Source: Photobacterium lipolyticum
GTDB taxonomy: Bacteria > Pseudomonadota > Gammaproteobacteria > Enterobacterales > Vibrionaceae
Length of the DNA: 64,000 bases
Assembly: GCF_003026475.1 (NCBI RefSeq)
Contig: NZ_PYMC01000021.1
Location: forward strand, 1-64,000
Direction of reading: 5' to 3'
The notes under the pieces were generated by a model. It saw nothing but the letters and a program-made list of their open reading frames with translations. It searched no databases and had not been told where the DNA came from. The first letter of the stretch is position 1. Every line of letters starts with the position of its first letter. A program made the position numbers and the translations under genes. Positions 58,991 through 64,000 of this stretch are shown here, piece by piece.

Positions 58991-60421
58991 TTAGCGAAGT
59001 TCGCCGATAAATCGGCTCTCGGTCCGTAGCTGGATTTTGTTTTCCCCCTCGCCTTTTTCCAGAATAAAAGTGATATCCGCGATGGGGGTTTCTAGTAAAT
59101 AAGGATCAACCCCCAGGCTGATCGGTAAGGTATAAATTTCGCCTGCAGAAATAGTCACTGTTTTCGGGCCATACCATTCAACCTCTTCCAGTCCATCGAC
59201 CGCTAACGTGTAGGTGGTGTCTTGCTGGGTTTTATTGAGAATTTTCAAGGTATAGGTGTTTTCTATCAGGCCTTCATTATTGATCCTGAATAACTCGTTA
59301 CGGTCACGAAGAATATCCAGCCCCATAGGCTGTACAGAGGCGAGTAAGTATAAGAACAGGCCAGCCATAGCCACCATGACGGCACCATAGCCGAGCAGTT
59401 TAGGACGTAAAACATGGGTTTTATGTCCTTCCAGCTTATGCTCTGTGGTATAGCTGATCAGGCGTGTCTCATAACCCATGCGATCCATGGTCTGATCACA
59501 AGCATCGACACAGGCTCCGCAGTTAATGCACTCATATTGCAGGCCGTCACGAATATCGATCCCGGTCGGGCATACCTGAACACACAGATCACAGTCAATA
59601 CAGTCACCCAGCCCTAATTCTTTCGGATTTTTCTTACGCGGACGCGGCCCGCGAGCTTCCCCGCGTTCAACATTATAGCCAACGATGTAAGTATCTTTAT
59701 CGAACATCGCGGATTGGAAACGGGCGTAAGGGCACATATGGATACAGACAATAGAACGCATCCAGCCGGCATTGGCATAGGTGCAGCCAGCAAAAAACAG
59801 TACCCAGAAACCGGCCCAGAAGCCGACATTAAAGGTGAAAAAGTCGATAACTAATTCTTTGATTGGCAAAAAATAGCCAACAAAAGTCAGGCCGGTTGCC
59901 AATGCCACGGCCCACCAAGCAGTATGTTTAACGATTTTTCTGCCCAGCAATTTCCCGGTCATTGGCAGGGAATCTTGCTTACGGCGCTTATTTGCTGAGC
60001 CTTCGAGTTTTTCTTCAAACCAGATATAGATGAAGGTCCAGACCGTTTGCGGACAGAAATAACCACACCAGACTCGCCCAAGAAAAGTGGTAACAAAAAA
60101 CAGAGCAAAGGCCGCAATCATGAACAGGACGGCCAGCAGGGTTAAATCTTGTGGCCATAAGGTAGTGCCAAAGAAGTTAAATTGCTGTTGGCCAATATCC
60201 AGTAAAATAGCCTGACGGTCACCATAAGGAATCCATGGTACGCCCATAAAAAGCAGCATAAACAGCCACCCCATACGTTGGCGCAATTGCTGATAAACCC
60301 CTTTAACGGCACGAACATAGATTTGATTACTTGGGTTGAAACGATCTGAGGTGCCTTTGTGCGTCTTGGGATTAAATTGCTGCGGGGTGACATCCTTGAT
60401 TTTAATTTTCTCTTGGCTCAT
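58991..60421 (-). CDS. ccoG: CcoG, cytochrome c oxidase cbb3 accessory protein
   Basis: 476 residues, FixG/RdxA family. Several membrane helices in the first half, the conserved VWCGYFCPQTVWT, and two 4Fe-4S motifs: CIDCDLCVQVCP and CINCGACVDACD (about residues 275-312). A C-terminal Ig-like periplasmic domain follows (about 370-476). It is thought to reduce copper for cbb3 oxidase assembly. No ccoNOPQ genes are in the window. Confidence 0.94.
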   Translation of the reverse strand: MSQEKIKIKDVTPQQFNPKTHKGTSDRFNPSNQIYVRAVKGVYQQLRQRMGWLFMLLFMGVPWIPYGDRQAILLDIGQQQFNFFGTTLWPQDLTLLAVLFMIAAFALFFVTTFLGRVWCGYFCPQTVWTFIYIWFEEKLEGSANKRRKQDSLPMTGKLLGRKIVKHTAWWAVALATGLTFVGYFLPIKELVIDFFTFNVGFWAGFWVLFFAGCTYANAGWMRSIVCIHMCPYARFQSAMFDKDTYIVGYNVERGEARGPRPRKKNPKELGLGDCIDCDLCVQVCPTGIDIRDGLQYECINCGACVDACDQTMDRMGYETRLISYTTEHKLEGHKTHVLRPKLLGYGAVMVAMAGLFLYLLASVQPMGLDILRDRNELFRINNEGLIENTYTLKILNKTQQDTTYTLAVDGLEEVEWYGPKTVTISAGEIYTLPISLGVDPYLLETPIADITFILEKGEGENKIQLRTESRFIGELR

Positions 60422-60621
60422 GACATGACTTCCTTAGGTTCCCTTATACTGAACTAGCAAAAGGCTTCCGGCTCAGGTACTTTGCCTGACCGATATGTAA
60501 ATTATAATAAGCAGATGTTATCAGTTGATTGTATAACACCTGTTTGGCCGATTACTCTAACAAGGTCATAGTTTCAGCAATAGGAGCAGTTGGTGGGGTG
60601 GTTGGCTATAGCGGGAAAGAT

Positions 60622-60641
60622 GGCTGATCTGATGATCAGCC
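60622..60641 (-). terminator. Possible terminator of yihD
   Basis: Perfect stem GGCTGATC / GATCAGCC with a 4-base loop, 36 bp after yihD on the minus strand; the following T run is weak (ATCTTT). Confidence 0.5.
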
Positions 60642-60677
60642 ATGAATAGATACCCAAGGGGGGTAACAGGATAAGTC

Positions 60678-60944
60678 TTACTTTATAATGCCGCGAGCAC
60701 GTAAGATCGCGGTTTTGAAATCATTTTCGCAATCTTTAGCGATGCCCGGGATCATCGTTTTATCATCGCTGTTGCGCATTTTTAAATGATAAATCAGCAC
60801 GTCATCGGTCAAATCTTCTAATTTACCTTCGTATTTTGCTTCTTCTGCCAGTTTGATGAGGAACTGAACCAGGTTGAGATCTGGGTCTTTTTTCCATTCA
60901 GGGTGGATCAATTCAATCAGTTCGTTAACGCGATGGGTTTTCAT
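60678..60944 (-). CDS. yihD: YihD, DUF1040 family protein
   Basis: 88 residues with the family pattern [17 protein letters not shown] and [14 protein letters not shown]…MIPGIAKD. Function unknown. A GGAGAAAA ribosome-binding site precedes the ATG. E. coli yihD lies next to yihE-dsbA; here ccoG is inserted between. Confidence 0.92.
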   Translation of the reverse strand: MKTHRVNELIELIHPEWKKDPDLNLVQFLIKLAEEAKYEGKLEDLTDDVLIYHLKMRNSDDKTMIPGIAKDCENDFKTAILRARGIIK

Positions 60945-61096
60945 TTTTTCTCCACAATTAAGGCTGAGCTAGAAATATTGTTATATTTTATGGCAGGTCA
61001 ATTATAACAAACTTTGGGATGATACAAACGGTAACCGAGGGCGTGATACAGCGACAGGAGACACAATACAAGGTTGAAAAATGATCGGGATAAACA

Positions 61097-61123
61097 AAAG
61101 GCAGCAAGGGTAGCACTGCCTTT
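61097..61123 (-). terminator. Intrinsic terminator after the small gene at 61151
   Basis: On the minus strand AAAGGCAG / CTGCCTTT is followed by TTGTTTATC, 28 bp beyond the 61151 stop. Confidence 0.65.
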
Positions 61124-61150
61124 GAATGATAATACCCGTAAGGACTGGTA

Positions 61151-61333
61151 TTAAGCGGCTTGCTCGTTATCTGGGGTTACAGAGACTGGCTCGGGGGCCG
61201 GCATCGTGTGAACGTCGGCAACGTGCTGAGGCACTTTTCTTGCTTTAAATCTTGATGCAAAAGTGCTGCTGCGTAAACGAGATGGACTGCGAGGGGTGGT
61301 ACTTACATACCTGGCTGGGGATGCAGGGCGCAT
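61151..61333 (-). CDS. Small hypothetical basic protein (60 aa)
   Basis: 60 residues, rich in Ser, Pro and Arg in its first half, with an acidic Pro-rich tail. The ATG follows AGGTGA at good spacing, and an intrinsic terminator lies 28 bp after the stop, so a real gene is plausible. No family recognised, no membrane segment. Confidence 0.45.
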   Translation of the reverse strand: MRPASPARYVSTTPRSPSRLRSSTFASRFKARKVPQHVADVHTMPAPEPVSVTPDNEQAA

Positions 61334-61651
61334 GATTCACCTATTGTCAGGCGCATCCGTGGCCAAAAAATATAATCAATAACTCCGCAGGGGTAACCCC
61401 ATAGGCAAAGCCCGTCCGGAACAGAGATACTGGGTTTTTCGTGTTATTTTCGGCGCAGAGAATAGCAACAAGCGAATGAGAAGTCGAGCAAACAATGAGC
61501 ACTCAATGTGGTGTTTTTCGTCAAGTTTATGTTGAATAGAAAGAGAATGTAAGGGCTTCTGTTGCAACTGTGAAGATAAGCTGTTTCACAGCCATGGCTT
61601 TATGGTGTAATGCAGAAACTATTATAAAAAGAGCCTGTGTAGAGAGGGTGA
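61334..61651. other. Intergenic region before the GntR-type regulator
   Basis: 318 bp of moderate composition. A minus-strand frame (61376-61567) lacks a ribosome-binding site and resembles nothing. No operator recognised. Confidence 0.5.
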
Positions 61652-62329
61652 ATGGAACATGATCAGCAGCGATTAGTCGTTAATCGCAATTTGTCTTATA
61701 AATTAGCAGAATCAATCGGACAACGTATATTACAGGGGGAGACGAAGCCTGGTGACATTTTACCGGGAGAAGTTGAACTCGGTGAAATGTACGGCGTCAG
61801 CCGTACCGCGGTTCGCGAAGCGATCAAGATGCTGGCGGCGAAAGGTATGGTATTGCCCCGTCCGCGCATTGGCACCCGTGTCTTGCCAAAGCGTAACTGG
61901 AATTATCTCGATCAGGATTTACTGGCCTGGTTGAATTTTGATGAGCACCCCGAGTTAGTCGCAGAATTTCAGCAAGTACGACTCACCTTGGAGCCTGAGG
62001 CCGCGGCGTTGACTGCCCTGAATGCCAGTGATGGCGATCGGGATGAATTACAGGCTCTCATGCAGGAAATGCATAGTTTGGGTGAGCATTTTGATCAGAA
62101 TAAATGGATTGAAGTCGATACGCGTTATCATCAATTGATCTATTTTGCTTCCGGTAACCATTTTATCAGCCCGTTTGGTAATTTGTTTAAAGCGGTATTT
62201 GAAAACTACTTCCGCATAATTACCCGGGATCGGTTGTTGAAACTGGATATTCACCAACGTATTGTTGATGGCATTATCGCGCGAGATCCTGACGCGGCAC
62301 GCCGAGCCACGGTTGAACTGCTAAAATAA
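61652..62329 (+). CDS. FadR subfamily GntR transcriptional regulator (FCD domain)
   Basis: 225 residues. GntR winged helix with LGEMYGVSRTAVREAIKMLAAKGM split over two helices (about 45-70), then an FCD ligand-binding domain (about 95-220) whose metal-binding pattern includes D..YH (DTRYHQLI) and a late HQR. Resembles DgoR/ExuR-like regulators of sugar acid use. Its own operon is not nearby; ligand unknown. Confidence 0.87.
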   Translation: MEHDQQRLVVNRNLSYKLAESIGQRILQGETKPGDILPGEVELGEMYGVSRTAVREAIKMLAAKGMVLPRPRIGTRVLPKRNWNYLDQDLLAWLNFDEHPELVAEFQQVRLTLEPEAAALTALNASDGDRDELQALMQEMHSLGEHFDQNKWIEVDTRYHQLIYFASGNHFISPFGNLFKAVFENYFRIITRDRLLKLDIHQRIVDGIIARDPDAARRATVELLK

Positions 62330-62498
62330 TTAATTGCGTTTTTTTCTAAAAAACATCAATGGTCAAGGTGAGCTTGGTTCATATTAATAATCAGAGATAG
62401 TATTTTTAAGGCTGCTTCAAGTTGAGCTTACGACTGTAAGCTCAACTGTGTCATACTGCTTATGTATTGAACATTAACTTTATTTTTGGATGGCAGAG

Positions 62499-63158
62499 AT
62501 GAGTAAGAATATGGCGCTTAAGCCAGAATATTCGGCAGCTGAAGAAGTGGCGAATAGTATCAGCCATGGCTTCGGGATGATTTTTGGTATCGTTGGTATG
62601 GTCTTATTGTTGCTTCAGGCGATAGACGCCAATGCCGATGCTCTGAGCCTTACCAGCCTGAGTATTTATGGGAGCAGCATGATACTGCTGTATCTGGCTT
62701 CCACCTTATACCACGCGATCCCTCTTGAACGGGCCAAACGCGCCCTGAAAACCTTTGATCACTGTGCAATCTATCTGCTGATTGCCGGTACTTATACCCC
62801 TTTCTTGCTGATTTCATTACGCACTCCTTTGGCCATCACGTTAATGACCGTGATATGGGGCTTGGCACTGATAGGAATAGCGCTGAAAATTATCTTTGTG
62901 TACCGCTTTAAACGCCTGTCGCTGGTGACGTATCTCACCATGGGCTGGTTATCTTTGATTGCGATCTATCAACTGGCCTTGTCGCTATCGCATGGCGGCT
63001 TGGTTTTGCTTGGTTTGGGCGGAGTGATTTATTCGCTGGGCGTGGTGTTTTACGTTAACGAGCGTATCCCATATAACCATGCCATCTGGCATCTGTTTGT
63101 GCTCGGCGGCACGATGTGCCACTTTTTTGCTATCTACTATTACGTCAAGCCGATTTAA
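62499..63158 (+). CDS. trhA: Hemolysin III family protein (TrhA/YqfA)
   Basis: 219 residues, the E. coli YqfA length when the ATG at 62499 is used (another at 62490). Seven membrane helices, PAQR-like. Conserved [30 protein letters not shown] and the closing [16 protein letters not shown] histidines suggest a metal site. The E. coli protein affects membrane energetics and fluidity; haemolysis should not be assumed. Confidence 0.92.
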   Translation: MSKNMALKPEYSAAEEVANSISHGFGMIFGIVGMVLLLLQAIDANADALSLTSLSIYGSSMILLYLASTLYHAIPLERAKRALKTFDHCAIYLLIAGTYTPFLLISLRTPLAITLMTVIWGLALIGIALKIIFVYRFKRLSLVTYLTMGWLSLIAIYQLALSLSHGGLVLLGLGGVIYSLGVVFYVNERIPYNHAIWHLFVLGGTMCHFFAIYYYVKPI

Positions 63159-63175
63159 ACTGCCGGGCCAGATAA

Positions 63176-63205
63176 GAAAAGAGAGCGAATTCGCTCTCTT
63201 TTTTG
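63176..63205. terminator. Bidirectional terminator between trhA and trkH
   Basis: Perfect palindrome AGAGAGCGAATTCGCTCTCT with A run left and T run right, between convergent genes. Confidence 0.88.
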
Positions 63206-63217
63206 ATTTCAAATCGA

Positions 63218-64000
63218 TTAGTTACGCCAGAAGGCTGGGAAAAACACCACTAAGACGGTCAGTATTTCCAGGCGCCCCATCAGCATTCCGAAGCTCAGGA
63301 CCCATTTGGCGAGATCCGGCAGCGTCGCAAAATTGCCGGTCGGGCCAATGACATTTCCCATCCCCGGTCCGACATTTGCAACCGCAGTGACTGCCCCGGT
63401 AACACAGGTTATCGGGTCTAACCCCAGTACGCCAAGTATTGCGGCAATAAGTACGATCGTTATGATGAAGGTTAAGGCGAATGCGACCACTGAGCGAACG
63501 ATGCTTTCGGTGACCGGACGACCGTTATAACGCTGGATGAACATTCCTGACGGATGGATCAGCTGCATCATTTGTTTGCGCAATAAGGCAAAAGCGACCT
63601 GAAAGCGGAAGATCTTGATCCCGCCTGCAGTTGAACCCGAACACCCCCCGACCACCATGATAAAGGCAAAGATAATGCTTGGCAGTGGGCCCCAGGAAGT
63701 AAAGTCATCAAGGCCGAATCCGGTGGTGGTCACGACTGAAATTATGTTAAACAGCGAAACTCTAAATGCATCGCTAAAGGCGTAATCCAGTTTCCAGGTT
63801 AACCACAATGCCACGACCAACCCTGCAGTCAGGACTAATAATGTGAAGCCGCGTACCTGGGCATCGGTCAGTAGTGCTGCTGCACTTTTTTTCCGTAAAA
63901 CCTGGACGAATAGCAGAAACGGTAACCCACCCGCGAACATGAAAACAATGGCGACCCAGTGAGCACTGTTGGAAAAGTGATTCATTGAACCATCAGAGGT
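63218..64000 (-). CDS. trkH: TrkH family potassium transporter, C-terminal part (continues off window)
   Basis: Open to the right edge, so the N-terminus is missing; about 260 residues are seen of about 480. Filter loops SVVTTTGFGLDDF and AVANVGPGMGNV and the ending GRLEILTVLVVFFPAFWRN are as in TrkH. It differs clearly from the TrkH at 799 (for example GGCSGSTAGGIKI for GGCAGSTGGGMKV). Probably a second Trk channel. Confidence 0.9.
   Translation of the reverse strand, partial: TSDGSMNHFSNSAHWVAIVFMFAGGLPFLLFVQVLRKKSAAALLTDAQVRGFTLLVLTAGLVVALWLTWKLDYAFSDAFRVSLFNIISVVTTTGFGLDDFTSWGPLPSIIFAFIMVVGGCSGSTAGGIKIFRFQVAFALLRKQMMQLIHPSGMFIQRYNGRPVTESIVRSVVAFALTFIITIVLIAAILGVLGLDPITCVTGAVTAVANVGPGMGNVIGPTGNFATLPDLAKWVLSFGMLMGRLEILTVLVVFFPAFWRN

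Noticed and set aside
61376..61567. Minus-strand frame of 63 residues
   Set aside because: No ribosome-binding site or terminator, and nothing recognisable in the translation.

Overview
The window is about 64 kb around the replication origin of a gammaproteobacterial chromosome. Gene order and protein sequences point to Vibrionaceae, and Photobacterium or a close relative fits best: the amino-acid ABC transporter sits between dnaA and rpmH, parS-like sites flank gyrB, ilvG is intact, and c-subunit and ATPase sequences are Vibrio-like. The species cannot be fixed from the sequence alone. Almost everything is ordinary core genome. I see no prophage, insertion sequence, CRISPR array or obvious genomic island.

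Left part (1-12.2 kb). The window opens with the promoter and boxA leader of a leftward rRNA operon whose 16S gene lies outside. Next come hemG-trkH-yigZ (leftward), fadBA with an upstream FadR-like site, acuI, a LysR regulator, tusA, two small membrane proteins, a TMEM165/GDT1 manganese exporter behind a yybP-ykoY riboswitch, and an OmpA-like lipoprotein. Centre-left (12.2-31.3 kb) holds glyQS, avtA, ibpA with a ROSE-like thermosensor, the dnaA-dnaN-recF-gyrB cluster (leftward), an amino-acid ABC transporter, rpmH-rnpA-yidD-yidC, mnmE and mioC. Exact or near-exact parS sites are scattered from 10.3 to 20.3 kb.

Origin and right of it (31.3-47.6 kb). oriC lies between mioC and mnmG, as in E. 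coli, with at least five DnaA boxes or near matches and 15 GATC sites. It is followed by mnmG-rsmG-parA-parB, the complete atpIBEFHAGDC operon, glmU, a DeoR-type regulator behind a heptanucleotide tandem repeat, and glmS with an apparently empty attTn7 end.

Right part (47.6-64 kb). Two paralogous XRE regulators follow glmS. Then come the leftward ilvLGMEDA operon with its attenuator, comM, dsbA, srkA, ccoG, yihD, a FadR-like GntR regulator, a hemolysin III family protein, and a second trkH cut off by the window edge.

The genes work together as the origin-proximal information-processing and energy block: initiation (DnaA/oriC), segregation (ParAB/parS), the replication clamp, gyrase, ribosome and tRNA modification, membrane insertion and ATP synthesis. 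The most rewarding items are cis-acting RNA and DNA elements (riboswitch, thermosensor, attenuator, parS cluster, dnaA control region) rather than a new protein system. I did not find a convincing undescribed system.
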